A stretch of 64,000 nucleotides of DNA, taken from assembly GCA_013178125.1 (NCBI GenBank), contig JABLXJ010000054.1, positions 1-64,000 of the forward strand, in the 5' to 3' direction. Under the pieces are notes generated by a model. It was given only the letters and a program-made list of their open reading frames with translations, had not been told where the DNA came from and ran no database searches. The stretch comes from Bacillota bacterium (GTDB lineage Bacteria; Bacillota; SHA-98; Ch115; JABLXJ01). Both the position numbers and the translations under genes were made by a program. Below are positions 47,068 to 55,524 of this stretch, piece by piece; position 1 is the first letter of the stretch, and each line of letters starts with the position of its first letter.

Positions 47068-48039
47068 ATGAAAAGACTGATTGCTATCTGCTTATTCCTG
47101 ATGCTTTTGGTTGCCCTCGGAGTGCCCACCATGGCTGCAGAGCAGATAAAGCTCGCAGTTTTAGGTAAGTCCGTCCACCCCTACTGGAGCGAGGTCGAGC
47201 TCGGTGTCAAGGCTGCCGCCAAGGCATACGGCATCGACGCCACGTTCTTTGTGCCGCCGCGCGAAGATATAGCTCGACAGGTAACGGCCATGGAGGGGTT
47301 TATAGCTCAGGGCGTCAAGGGAATATCATTTGCGGCTTCCGACCCTGACGCCTTGAAGGCCGTAGCAAAGAAGGCGCTCCAGGAGGGCATACCCCTGGTT
47401 ACCCTTGATACGGACTCTCCGGATAGTGGACGCTATATCTATATAGGAACCGATAACTATTCGGCCGGCAAGGAAGCCGGGGAGCAAATGGTAAAGATCC
47501 TCAACGGGAACGGCAAAGTAGCTATCCTCACCGGCTCCCTTACCGCGCGAAACTCTCTCGAACGCATTCAAGGTTTCAAGGATGCCGTTGCGAAGCATCC
47601 GGGGATCAAGATCGTCACGATTCAATCCGATAATGAGGACGCCCAGAAAGCTCTGGCCCTCGCGGAATCAGTCCTCCAAACCTACCCTGATTTAAACGCG
47701 ATCTTCGGTGTGTATGCCTACAACGGCCCCTCGGCTGCGAGCGCTATAAAAACCGCGGGAAAGGCCGGCAAGGTGCATGTGGTTTGTTTTGATACCACCC
47801 CTGATATTATAAAATGGATCAAGGAAGGGGTAATCGACGCAACCATCGGGCAGAGGCCATACATGATGGGGTACCTGAGCGTCGCGGTTCTCTACAATAT
47901 GCACAAAATCGGCGTTAAGAATACGCTCCAGATGCTTCCGAAGACGAACATCGATACCGGCGTGGATGTCGTTACCAGGGCAAACCTCGAGGAATATAAG
48001 AAGCTTCTAAAAGACCTGGGGATCCCCGTTAAATGGTAA
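47068..48039 (+). CDS. ABC transporter sugar-binding protein (RbsB type)
   Basis: 323 aa; AGGAGGG nine bases before ATG. A Sec signal (LIAICLFLMLLVALGVPTMAAEQ) precedes a two-lobed pentose/hexose-binding fold: IKLAVLGKSVHPYWSEVELG, AASDPDALK, TLDTDSPDSGRYIYIGTDNY, NAIFGVYAYNGPSAASAI, and GQRPYMMGY near the end. The absence of a lipobox Cys means the mature protein is probably free outside the cytoplasmic membrane, which fits a diderm, or it is held another way. It sits between the permease and the ATPase and likely feeds both. Confidence 0.9.
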   Translation: MKRLIAICLFLMLLVALGVPTMAAEQIKLAVLGKSVHPYWSEVELGVKAAAKAYGIDATFFVPPREDIARQVTAMEGFIAQGVKGISFAASDPDALKAVAKKALQEGIPLVTLDTDSPDSGRYIYIGTDNYSAGKEAGEQMVKILNGNGKVAILTGSLTARNSLERIQGFKDAVAKHPGIKIVTIQSDNEDAQKALALAESVLQTYPDLNAIFGVYAYNGPSAASAIKTAGKAGKVHVVCFDTTPDIIKWIKEGVIDATIGQRPYMMGYLSVAVLYNMHKIGVKNTLQMLPKTNIDTGVDVVTRANLEEYKKLLKDLGIPVKW

Positions 48040-48067
48040 ATCCACCTACACGCTTCGACAGGTTCCA

Positions 48068-48110
48068 GGCACCGGTGCGGGGATTATACTTGCGGTCCTG
48101 CACCGGTGCC
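48068..48110. repeat. Paired GCACCGGTGC palindromes between the binding-protein and ATPase genes
   Basis: GCACCGGTGC occurs at 48069-48078 and 48100-48109, 31 bp apart. With neighbours, the arms GGCACCGGTGC and GCACCGGTGCC form an 11-bp perfect inverted repeat with a 21-base loop. As RNA it can fold into a hairpin that would protect the mRNA of the abundant binding protein; as DNA it could be two operators, three helical turns apart. Confidence 0.6.
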
Positions 48111-48173
48111 CCAATAGATACAACTTCACGGGCCTCACTACTGGTGAGAGAAGGATGGGTAGATGGCTTTATG

Positions 48174-49676
48174 ATGCAACCGGGGGATGGACTAAAGAAA
48201 GAGCCTGTCCTCGTGATGAGAGGAATCTCGAAAGTATTTCCAGGCGTTCAGGCCCTGGATGATGTGGAGTTTGAGGTCTTTCCCGGGGAAATTCTCTGCC
48301 TGGTGGGCGAGAACGGTGCCGGCAAATCGACGTTAATGAAGGTACTATCCGGGGTGCATGCCAGGGATTCCGGCACCATTATTTTCAACGGCAGGGAAGT
48401 GGATTTTAAAACCCCGCAGCAAGCTATTCAAAGCGGAATCACCATGATATACCAGGAGTTCAATCTAGCGCCCAACCTTACCGTTGCCGCCAATATATTC
48501 CTGGGTAAGGAGCTCACGAAAGGTCGCCTTCATACCATCGATAACGCCTCCATGGCTCAAAAGACCGGGGCGCTCCTATCACGCCTGGGGGTAAGGGTTA
48601 GCCCCAATGCGTTTGTTAAAGATCTGAGCGTCGCTGAACAGCAAATGGTTGAAATAGCAAAGGCTTTATCGCAGGATGCAAAGCTCATTATCATGGATGA
48701 ACCTACAGCGACCCTGACAAGCAGAGAGACAGAAATTCTGTTTCAAACGATGCGAAGGCTCAGGGACCAGGGGATCGCCATCGTTTTCGTCTCCCACCGG
48801 CTTGAGGAGGTATTCATGATAGGTGACAGGATCATCGTAATGCGCGATGGCAAACGCGTAGGAGAGTTGATCCCGTCGAAATCGAGCATAGGAGATGTCG
48901 TGAAGCTGATGGTCGGGCGTCCCCTCAAGGAATTCCCGAAACAGGAAGCCAAGATATCCGGCACCGTCCTAGAGGTGAGATATATCACAACCGACCGGAT
49001 CAAAGACGTCAGCCTCACGTTGAGAAGAGGAGAGATCCTTGGGTTTGCCGGCCTCGTCGGAGCGGGGCGCACGGAGCTCATCCGCGCGATCTTTGGCATT
49101 GACCGCAAGATCACCGGCGAAATTTATATAGAGGGCCGCAAGGTAGATATCCGTTCCCCAAAGGATGCCGTAGCCTCAGGCTTGGGGCTCGTCCCTGAAG
49201 ATAGAAAGTTACAAGGTCTCGTGCTCCAAATGGCTGTCCGGGAGAACATAAGCCTCGCTGGGGTCGAGAGAAATGCCCGCAGCTTTTCGCGGCTCAACTG
49301 GCAATGGGAAAGACAGGCTGCCCGGGAGTTTATTGAGAGGCTCAGGATCCAGACCCCGGGGCCCGAGCAGATAACAGCGAACCTGAGCGGCGGGAACCAA
49401 CAAAAGGTCGTGCTCGCGAAATGGTTGACACTCCATCCCAAGGTCCTGATCCTCGATGAGCCAACCCGTGGGATCGACGTCGGAGCTAAAACCGAGGTGC
49501 ATTCCCTGATCAGCCGACTGGCCCAGGAAGGGCTGGGCATAATTCTGATCTCATCTGAACTCCCTGAAATCCTCGGTATGAGCGATCGCATTATGGTGAT
49601 GTCCAATGGACGAATAGTTGCCGAATTTTCCCGGGAAGAAGCGACGCAAGAAAAGATCATGGCCTGCGCGATCTAA
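48174..49676 (+). CDS. ABC transporter ATP-binding protein, ribose/galactose type (two ATPase domains)
   Basis: 500 aa from ATG 48174, the usual length for RbsA/MglA; the frame is open back to 48033, but that stretch crosses the hairpin at 48068-48110 and is not conserved. Domain 1: Walker A GENGAGKST, Walker B LIIMDEPTATL. Domain 2 has a degenerate Walker A (GLVGAGRTEL) and LSGGNQQKVVLAKWL, with Walker B VLILDEPTRGIDVG. This is the known pattern of sugar-importer ATPases of the CUT2 type. It energises the permease encoded upstream. The weak ribosome site suggests coupling to upstream translation. Confidence 0.92.
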   Translation: MQPGDGLKKEPVLVMRGISKVFPGVQALDDVEFEVFPGEILCLVGENGAGKSTLMKVLSGVHARDSGTIIFNGREVDFKTPQQAIQSGITMIYQEFNLAPNLTVAANIFLGKELTKGRLHTIDNASMAQKTGALLSRLGVRVSPNAFVKDLSVAEQQMVEIAKALSQDAKLIIMDEPTATLTSRETEILFQTMRRLRDQGIAIVFVSHRLEEVFMIGDRIIVMRDGKRVGELIPSKSSIGDVVKLMVGRPLKEFPKQEAKISGTVLEVRYITTDRIKDVSLTLRRGEILGFAGLVGAGRTELIRAIFGIDRKITGEIYIEGRKVDIRSPKDAVASGLGLVPEDRKLQGLVLQMAVRENISLAGVERNARSFSRLNWQWERQAAREFIERLRIQTPGPEQITANLSGGNQQKVVLAKWLTLHPKVLILDEPTRGIDVGAKTEVHSLISRLAQEGLGIILISSELPEILGMSDRIMVMSNGRIVAEFSREEATQEKIMACAI

Positions 49677-49723
49677 GCCAGGGGGAGCGCACCCACCCCC
49701 GACCCACCCAGGCGAATACTGAA

Positions 49724-49852
49724 CTATTCAGCCATCTCATGGAGCGATAAGTTGGCCTCGGCCTTGCCGAGCTCGACCTGGGCCCCTGCGACCTCTGATT
49801 CAGCAGCGATTACGTCCAGCCTAAGTAGGATATTCATTTCCCCGTTGATTTC
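49724..49852 (-). pseudogene. 3' remnant of a TolC-like outer-membrane efflux gene
   Basis: Minus strand, 42 residues ending at a stop: EINGEMNILLRLDV, then IAAESEVAGAQVELGKAEAN, then LSLHEMAE. This matches the C-terminal repeat of TolC/OEP proteins (GEi-x-LL-LDV-IxAxxxVAxAqxxLxxAxANL). An in-frame stop precedes it and no further part of the gene is seen upstream, so it is a relic. Its presence supports an outer membrane in the ancestor. Confidence 0.6.
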
Positions 49853-50000
49853 TTACAAATCTCCCCGGCGATTAATTGCAATTCCCGCGATGATTAATTA
49901 CATTTTACCACCGATGTTGACACGTGCACCCCCTCAACTAAAATTTAAGACGCCTTTCGAGAGCTTCCCTTATTCCCTCCCGCAGCTCAGCATCTCCCTT

Positions 50001-50030
50001 TTGACATAAAGGGCGCTGGGGTTCTATAAT
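50001..50030 (+). promoter_or_regulatory. Consensus sigma-A promoter for the YchF-like gene
   Basis: TTGACA (50001-50006), 18 bp, TATAAT (50025-50030). About 150 nt of untranslated leader would precede ATG 50187. Confidence 0.8.
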
Positions 50031-50186
50031 CTCGATGGGAACCATGGGGACCCGGTTTCCCGCTCTGACCTATCCTTCTGGCCAGCTAACTATTAAGGAC
50101 ATGATGATGCTACGATAGATGATTACGATAGATAATGCTATGCTACAATAAATGGAAGATTTTAAGGGTAAAGGAGCAGGACTCTT

Positions 50187-51332
50187 ATGCAAATCGGAAT
50201 TGTGGGACTGCCGATGGCCGGTAAAACTACGGTATTTAACCTACTTACGGGAATGGGGGCGCCAGCGGGCCCGGGGGCCGATTTCCCGGGAAATAGGGAC
50301 GAGGGCACTATAGGTATGGCCAAGGTGCCGGATGAGAGAATCGACTACCTGCATAATATGTTCAAACCCAGGAAAACCACGTACGCCCAGATTCGCGTAA
50401 CGGACCTCCCCGGCCTCGTGCGCTCGGCTGGCGTAAAAGGGGATAACGCTCGGGGCCAGGCCAATATGTTTCTCAAATCGATCCAGGGTGTCGATGCTGT
50501 AGTTCACGTCATACGGGCTTTCCCTTCGCCAGATATTCCACACATGGATGGCAGCGTGGACCCGGTCCGGGATTTCGATGCCGTGAATATGGAGCTGATT
50601 CTATCCGACCTGGAGATAGTTTACAAGACCCTCGAACGAGTAAATGGTGGAGGGGGTGGCGCCGGGCGCGGGCCAGCTGGCCCGCGGAAAAAGATTAAGC
50701 TGGAGCCGGGCCAGCTTGAGGCGCTTGAGAAATGCCGGGTTGCGCTAGAAGCCGAAAAGCCGGTCCGGGATGCCTCACTCACCGGCGAAGAGTTTCTCTT
50801 GCTGAAGGGCTTTGGATTTCTCACGGCAAAGCCCCTCGTAACCGTAATAAATATGGGCGAGGAACATCTCAAGACGGGCGATTACCCTGGCCGGGCTGAA
50901 CTCAGACTGCGGGCCGCGAACGCGAGGTCGCCGCTGGTGGAGCTCTCGGCGCGGATCGAGGCCGAGATCGCGAGCCTCGACGATGAAGACGACCAGGCCG
51001 CCTTTATGCAGGATTTCGGGATAAGTGAGCCCGGTATTAGGAAACTCGCGCGGGCCTGTTACGACGCCCTCGGACTCATATCATTCTTCACCGTGGGGGA
51101 GGATGAGGTCAAGGCATGGACGATAAAGAATGGCACGACGGCAAAAGCGGCGGCTGGCAAGATACATTCAGATATTGAAAAGGGCTTCATCAGGGCCGAG
51201 GTGGCTGGCTTCGATGACCTGAAACTCCACGGCTCCATCGCGGCGCTGAAGGAAAAAGGACTCTACCGGCTGGAGGGCAAGGATTATATCGTGGCGGACG
51301 GGGACATCATTAGCTTCCGGTTCAACGTATAA
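50187..51332 (+). CDS. YchF/Obg-like P-loop NTPase with TGS domain
   Basis: 381 aa; AAGGAG ten bases before ATG. G1 motif is GLPMAGKTTV (instead of GLPNVGKST); G3 is DLPGLVRSAG; G4 is in VTVINMGEEHL, i.e. NxxE instead of NKxD, the change that in YchF/OLA1 shifts specificity to ATP. A C-terminal TGS domain is present (SFFTVGEDEVKAWTIKNGTTA ... DYIVADGDIISFRFNV). Gly/Pro-rich inserts occur after G1 (GAPAGPGADFPGNRDEG) and before the helical domain (NGGGGGAGRGPAGPRKK). Expected to bind ribosomes or regulate stress, as known for the family. It stands alone under its own promoter. Confidence 0.88.
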   Translation: MQIGIVGLPMAGKTTVFNLLTGMGAPAGPGADFPGNRDEGTIGMAKVPDERIDYLHNMFKPRKTTYAQIRVTDLPGLVRSAGVKGDNARGQANMFLKSIQGVDAVVHVIRAFPSPDIPHMDGSVDPVRDFDAVNMELILSDLEIVYKTLERVNGGGGGAGRGPAGPRKKIKLEPGQLEALEKCRVALEAEKPVRDASLTGEEFLLLKGFGFLTAKPLVTVINMGEEHLKTGDYPGRAELRLRAANARSPLVELSARIEAEIASLDDEDDQAAFMQDFGISEPGIRKLARACYDALGLISFFTVGEDEVKAWTIKNGTTAKAAAGKIHSDIEKGFIRAEVAGFDDLKLHGSIAALKEKGLYRLEGKDYIVADGDIISFRFNV

Positions 51333-51491
51333 CCGCGCGGCCGCGCCTTGCGCTCAGCTTAGCGGGCGAGTCTCCCCTGGCCCGCGTCTCCTGAGCGAGC
51401 AGGTTACTTGCTAACCTCCACCAGCAGGATGCTCTCGAGATTACAGAGCGGCCCGCCCTATAGCCGCGTCCGCCGGGCGAAAAGAGGCCGT

Positions 51492-51508
51492 ACCTGCCCG
51501 GCAGGTAT
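51492..51508. other. Palindrome between convergent genes
   Basis: TACCTGCC-C-GGCAGGTA is a perfect 17-base inverted repeat. It lies between the converging ychF-like and amidohydrolase genes, where a two-way terminator would be useful, but it lacks a T-tract. Confidence 0.4.
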
Positions 51509-51589
51509 GCCTGATACTTACCGCCATCATCGTGCGGTCTTTTAGCGGAGGGTGGGTCGAAAAGCGACCGCCTTCTGGCGCAAATGGGT

Positions 51590-52849
51590 CTAAAGTGTAT
51601 ACAGCTCCTCCGCGTTTGTGCGAAGAAGCCTCTTAGCGACATCGAGGGCGGTCTCCATGTCGAAATAACCGCCGGCCGCCTTATCTGCCAGGGCCTGAGC
51701 TATCACATGCTTTGCAGCGATTACCGCCCCGAAGCACTCCTCGACGGTCCAAGTATCGCCGCCCCATGAGATCCTATCTATCGTCTGAGCGACCTCCAGC
51801 CACTCGCTTAACGCCATTCTCGCCGCGCATGGTGAGATCAGAGGCAACCAAACCAGATCCAGGTAAACATTTTTGTAATTATGAGCGAGGCCCCCGCACT
51901 CGTGGAACCAGGGGTAACCCCCGTGGAACAATACAAACTTCGTTTCGGGGTGGCGCTCAATCACGGGAACAAGGTTCATCGGGTTGGAACCCCATATCTT
52001 GCCCAGGCCGGTATGGCACTGCAGCGGGAGTCCATACTCTGCGGCCTTTTCGCAGATAAAATGAAAGATATAATCACCAAAAGCCTTCTCATCGCAAGGC
52101 GAAATGCTTGCGTCATCCATTTCAAACACCTTCGCAGCCCTGTCGCGGGCTATATAGTCGAAGTCCAGGCCCCTATCGTAGGCCAGGGCCGACTTCAATG
52201 CGACAGCGCCGCCCTCCTTGGCCCTTCTGATAGCAAAGTCGACGAAAGCCAGGTAGCTCTCGAAATCCGCAATCTCGACCCCATACCTCCGGGCAAACTG
52301 GAAGGGATTGTTGCCGTTATGATCAGCGGCCTTCCTTTTATAGCCAAATAAAAACATGTTAATCCTGAAGGTGGGCGAAAAAACCTCGGGATGCCTGTTA
52401 TCGCTCCCCGGGTCCCAGTATGCATCCAGGATGGCCCGTCCTATCCGGCACTTCTCCGTGAGCACCTTGAACTTCCAACCAGGATCGGCATGCGCCGCCC
52501 TGATACGGGCGGAGATTTCATCCCAGTTGTCCGCCGTGATCTCGCCCTCGAATCCGTAGAGCTGCTGGAGCGAGCGGAGGAGCCAGCGAAAGTATGAATT
52601 AACCCGCACCTTCTCGAGAAACCGGGCCCGCGCAGCGCGGTCGCTCCCTTTCAATTCAACTCCACACCAGTCGACATAGCTGTTTTTCAGGACCTTCTCA
52701 AGGTCTATGTCCTGGTAGAAATCATCAGGCCTCAAATGCTCATGCGTATCGGTGATCCTCATAGCTTCAGTTTCAAGATTGGCGCTTATTTCACTGAAAG
52801 CGTTATAAACCGCGTTATAATCCTTATAATCATGATCCCTATAATCCAA
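51590..52849 (-). CDS. Amidohydrolase-fold enzyme, uronate-isomerase-like
   Basis: 419 aa; TTG start with GAGG nearby. A TIM-barrel metal enzyme: DTHEHLRPDD supplies the first His pair, AVALKSALAY holds a candidate carbamylated Lys, and LQCHTGLGK, VLFHGGYPW and ISWGGDTWTV supply His and Asp ligands. The overall wording (EHLRPDDFY, and the tail AKRLLRTNAEELY) suits the amidohydrolase_2/uronate isomerase group. It would suit hydrolysis or isomerisation of a sugar-acid substrate, in keeping with the dehydrogenases and transporter downstream on the same strand. The substrate is unknown. Confidence 0.72.
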   Translation of the reverse strand: MDYRDHDYKDYNAVYNAFSEISANLETEAMRITDTHEHLRPDDFYQDIDLEKVLKNSYVDWCGVELKGSDRAARARFLEKVRVNSYFRWLLRSLQQLYGFEGEITADNWDEISARIRAAHADPGWKFKVLTEKCRIGRAILDAYWDPGSDNRHPEVFSPTFRINMFLFGYKRKAADHNGNNPFQFARRYGVEIADFESYLAFVDFAIRRAKEGGAVALKSALAYDRGLDFDYIARDRAAKVFEMDDASISPCDEKAFGDYIFHFICEKAAEYGLPLQCHTGLGKIWGSNPMNLVPVIERHPETKFVLFHGGYPWFHECGGLAHNYKNVYLDLVWLPLISPCAARMALSEWLEVAQTIDRISWGGDTWTVEECFGAVIAAKHVIAQALADKAAGGYFDMETALDVAKRLLRTNAEELYTL

Positions 52850-53053
52850 TGGTCCTCACCCCACCGCGCTTGCCTACTGCTTACCTCCAGGCGCCTCCCG
52901 GCACCATGGCTCCCGGCCCATGACTTCCGGCCCTGTGACTCCCGGCTCCCCGAAGAAGGCCGGCCCTTTCAGGAGGCCGGCCTCATTCAACGGCCTAACT
53001 CAACCATCTATGCACATCTATCTATGCGCATCTATCTATCCACATCTATGCAT
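52850..53053. repeat. Short-period repeats in spacer
   Basis: Positions 52860-52950 hold degenerate CTCCCGGC/CATGGCTCCCGG units; 53000-53056 holds an ATCTATCTATGC/ATCTATG microsatellite-like run. No gene was seen. Confidence 0.6.
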
Positions 53054-54064
53054 CTATGGAGTCACAATGAGCTTCATGTCGGCCCGGCCGCTCGCCATGA
53101 GCTCCAGAGCCGTCGGGAACTCAGGCAGCGGGAATACGCCGCCAATGAGCGGGTCAACCTTGATGTACCCGCTCTCCATCATGCGCAGGGCGGCCAGGTA
53201 TGTCTTCTTGATGGCAAAGGAGCCTATTATCTCGAGATCTCGCTTGTAGATCTCAAAGGGGCTTATGCTTATCCTTCCCTCCGGAGGGCAGACTCCAAAG
53301 ATCAACAGCTTGCCGCTATTCTTAACGTACTGAATAGCGTTCTCAACCACCTTGGGCACGCCGGTGGCATCGATAACGAGATCGTAACCACGGGGCTCCA
53401 CATCCCGCAGGGCCTTTGTGAGATCAGGATCATCCCCCTTGAAGGTGTTGCGCGCACCAAGCGATCTCGCGATCTCGAGCCTGCCGGGCTTCAGGTCCAC
53501 AACGTCTACCGCCGAGGCCCCTGCCTTGAGGGCCACCTGCAAGTGCAGCAGGCCTATAGGCCCGGAACCAAATATCAAAACCGAATCCCCTATGGACATC
53601 CGCGCCCTCTCGTGGCCATAGATCACGCAGGCGAGCGGCTCCACAAAGGCGGCATGTTTTAAGTCCTTGAGCGTGGTTTTAAACAGGTTGGCCTCGGGGA
53701 CCGCGACGAATTCGGCGAAGGCGCCCGCCACGGTGTTTCCAAGGCCATTCCAGTTCTCACAGTGATTCTGTTTGTTCTGAACGCAGAAATAGCAGTTCTC
53801 GCAGAATAGCGACGGATCCACCGCCACGGCATCGCCGGGCTTCACCCTCGTCACCCCGGCGCCAACCTGCTCCACAATGCCCGCGAGCTCGTGCCCGGGG
53901 ATAATGGGATAGGGGGATATGAATTCCCCCTTAAAAATATGCACATCCGTGCCGCACACCCCGCACGCCTTGACCCGCACGAGCGCCTCATTGGGCTTGG
54001 GCATCGGAGTCGGGACTTCCTTCATTTCCAGATCGTTAGGTTTATTTATAACTGCCGCCAGCAC
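53054..54064 (-). CDS. Zn-dependent medium-chain alcohol dehydrogenase, copy 1
   Basis: 336 aa from GTG 54064, six bases after GGAG (the frame is open to 54238 but only residues from 59 on are family-like). Seen: catalytic-zinc CGVCGTDVHIFKGE and GHELAGIVEQVG, structural-zinc cysteines CENCYFCVQNKQNHC, NAD(P)-binding IFGSGPIGLLHLQ. It oxidises a polyol or secondary alcohol, like sorbitol/L-threonine dehydrogenases. Third gene of a run of three related dehydrogenases in the same orientation, so a polyol or sugar-acid pathway is implied. Confidence 0.88.
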   Translation of the reverse strand: MLAAVINKPNDLEMKEVPTPMPKPNEALVRVKACGVCGTDVHIFKGEFISPYPIIPGHELAGIVEQVGAGVTRVKPGDAVAVDPSLFCENCYFCVQNKQNHCENWNGLGNTVAGAFAEFVAVPEANLFKTTLKDLKHAAFVEPLACVIYGHERARMSIGDSVLIFGSGPIGLLHLQVALKAGASAVDVVDLKPGRLEIARSLGARNTFKGDDPDLTKALRDVEPRGYDLVIDATGVPKVVENAIQYVKNSGKLLIFGVCPPEGRISISPFEIYKRDLEIIGSFAIKKTYLAALRMMESGYIKVDPLIGGVFPLPEFPTALELMASGRADMKLIVTP

Positions 54065-54268
54065 AACTATCTCCCCCTGTAATCTTGGTAAAGTATTCAT
54101 AGCCCGCCCCGATCCCAATCCCCATACCAATTTCCGGTTTCTGACCACCCGCCGGCACCAAGGGACTACGGGACTGCGGGACAGGGTATTCGGGACATCC
54201 ACGAATTCCGGCGCACCGGGTAATGTTTGCCTCGGCAAAGTTATCCGGGCTTACGGTAACGACCCGTT

Positions 54269-54307
54269 CTACGGGTTGTCTACGGGTTGACTATAGTCTA
54301 CGGGTTG
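54269..54307. repeat. Tandem copies of the gene end and its stop codon
   Basis: CTACGGGTTG occurs at 54269-54278, 54280-54289 and 54298-54307. The last copy is the stop and final codons (N-P-stop) of the dehydrogenase on the minus strand. The two others lie just past the stop and repeat it, so the 3' end was duplicated by slippage. Confidence 0.8.
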
Positions 54308-55329
54308 ACTATAACCTTTATGGCCTCGTTCTTCTTAGTATCCGCCAGATCAAGGGCCTCTTGCGTCCTTTCAAGCGGGAAATGGTGGGTGATCATGCTC
54401 TTGAGGTCGATCTTACCCGCTGAGACCATGTCTATTGCCTTCCGGTAGACATTCGCATACCTGAAGATCCCAAGCACATCAAGCTCCTTACTCGATACCT
54501 CCACTACATTATAATCCACCATGTCCTTTGCGGAAAGCCCTATAAAGACCACCTTACCGCCCCTCTTCGCGATCTTGGTGGTCATTTGTATCGTCGGGAT
54601 GGCCCCGGCAGCCTCAAAGACCAGGTCCGCTCCCCCGCCGCCCACAGCGTCGAGCACCTTTTCAATAGCCTGCGTATCCCTGGAATCTATTACAAAGTCA
54701 GCCCCAAGCTTTCTCGCCATGTTGAGCCTGAAATCGCTTATATCCAGCACCACTACAGGGCTCGCACCATAGGCCTTCGCCGCCTGCAGCGTCACAAGGC
54801 CGATGGGCCCGGCTCCCAGCACCACAGCGCTGAGCCCGGGCTTCACCCCTGCTCGCTCGGATGCATATACCCCCACGGCGAGCGGCTCGATCAGGGCTCC
54901 CTCATCAAACGATACATTATCGGGCAGCTTAAATGCAAAGTCCTCGGGGAAGGTCACATACTCCACAAAAGCCCCGTCAACGGGCGGGGTGGCCATGAAC
55001 ACAACATCGGGGCAAAGGTTGTACCTGCCCGTCTTGCAAAATACACATTTCCTGCAGGGAATGCCGGGCTCCAGGCTCACCCTGTCGCCAACCCTCAGGG
55101 AACTCACGCCCTCACCGACCTCCGCCACCTCACCCGATGATTCGTGCCCGAGGATGATCGGCTTCTCGACCACATAGGCGCCTATCCTGCCATGCCTGTA
55201 ATAGTGGATATCAGACCCGCAGACACCCACCGATTTGATACGCACCAGGACCTCACCAGGCCCGGGCGAAGGCCTGTCGAGCTCCTCGATCTTGATCACA
55301 CCCGGCCGCTCGAGGACGGCGGCTTTCAT
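54298..55329 (-). CDS. Zn-dependent medium-chain dehydrogenase, copy 2 (sorbitol dehydrogenase-like)
   Basis: 343 aa from ATG 55329 (GGAGA five bases upstream; the frame is open to 55383). Closest in wording to polyol dehydrogenases: VGVCGSDIHYYRHGRIG, GHESSGEVAEVGE, CRKCVFCKTGRYNLCPDVVF, VLGAGPIGLVTLQ, and DISDFRLNMARKLGAD. The HYYxHGRIG segment is typical of sorbitol/xylitol dehydrogenases, so a polyol-to-ketose oxidation is likely. The last codons ATAGTCAACCCGTAG are repeated downstream of the stop (54269-54307). Confidence 0.9.
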   Translation of the reverse strand: MKAAVLERPGVIKIEELDRPSPGPGEVLVRIKSVGVCGSDIHYYRHGRIGAYVVEKPIILGHESSGEVAEVGEGVSSLRVGDRVSLEPGIPCRKCVFCKTGRYNLCPDVVFMATPPVDGAFVEYVTFPEDFAFKLPDNVSFDEGALIEPLAVGVYASERAGVKPGLSAVVLGAGPIGLVTLQAAKAYGASPVVVLDISDFRLNMARKLGADFVIDSRDTQAIEKVLDAVGGGGADLVFEAAGAIPTIQMTTKIAKRGGKVVFIGLSAKDMVDYNVVEVSSKELDVLGIFRYANVYRKAIDMVSAGKIDLKSMITHHFPLERTQEALDLADTKKNEAIKVIVNP

Positions 55330-55524
55330 CTTTCTCTCCATAACTACAATAATAACACCGCAACAGGCATGCCCTATCCCCACGACACTGGCGCCGGCAC
55401 TGCAAGTTGCGGCTTGCCTCCTTTCTCTCTATATAGTATTCACGAAAAGTATTCACTAAGCACTCAACACGCCAAATAGCCAAGACGGGCAGTAGACATG
55501 GTGCCGCCCCATCCCCAATCCACC

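Larger units (their letters stand above)
49677..50186. other. Intergenic: TolC remnant and a consensus promoter
   Basis: Besides the two elements listed separately, 49855-49990 holds degenerate AATTAATC/ATTAATT repeats and no gene. 50090-50150 is a run of ATGAT/GATAG units (short-period repeat). Confidence 0.5.

Noticed and set aside
48033-48173. N-terminal extension of the importer ATPase
   Set aside because: It crosses the hairpin, is not conserved, and the protein from 48174 has the normal family length.
49752-50009. Plus-strand 85-residue frame after the ATPase gene
   Set aside because: The opposite strand encodes the TolC-like remnant and the promoter of the YchF-like gene lies in the tail; no ribosome site.
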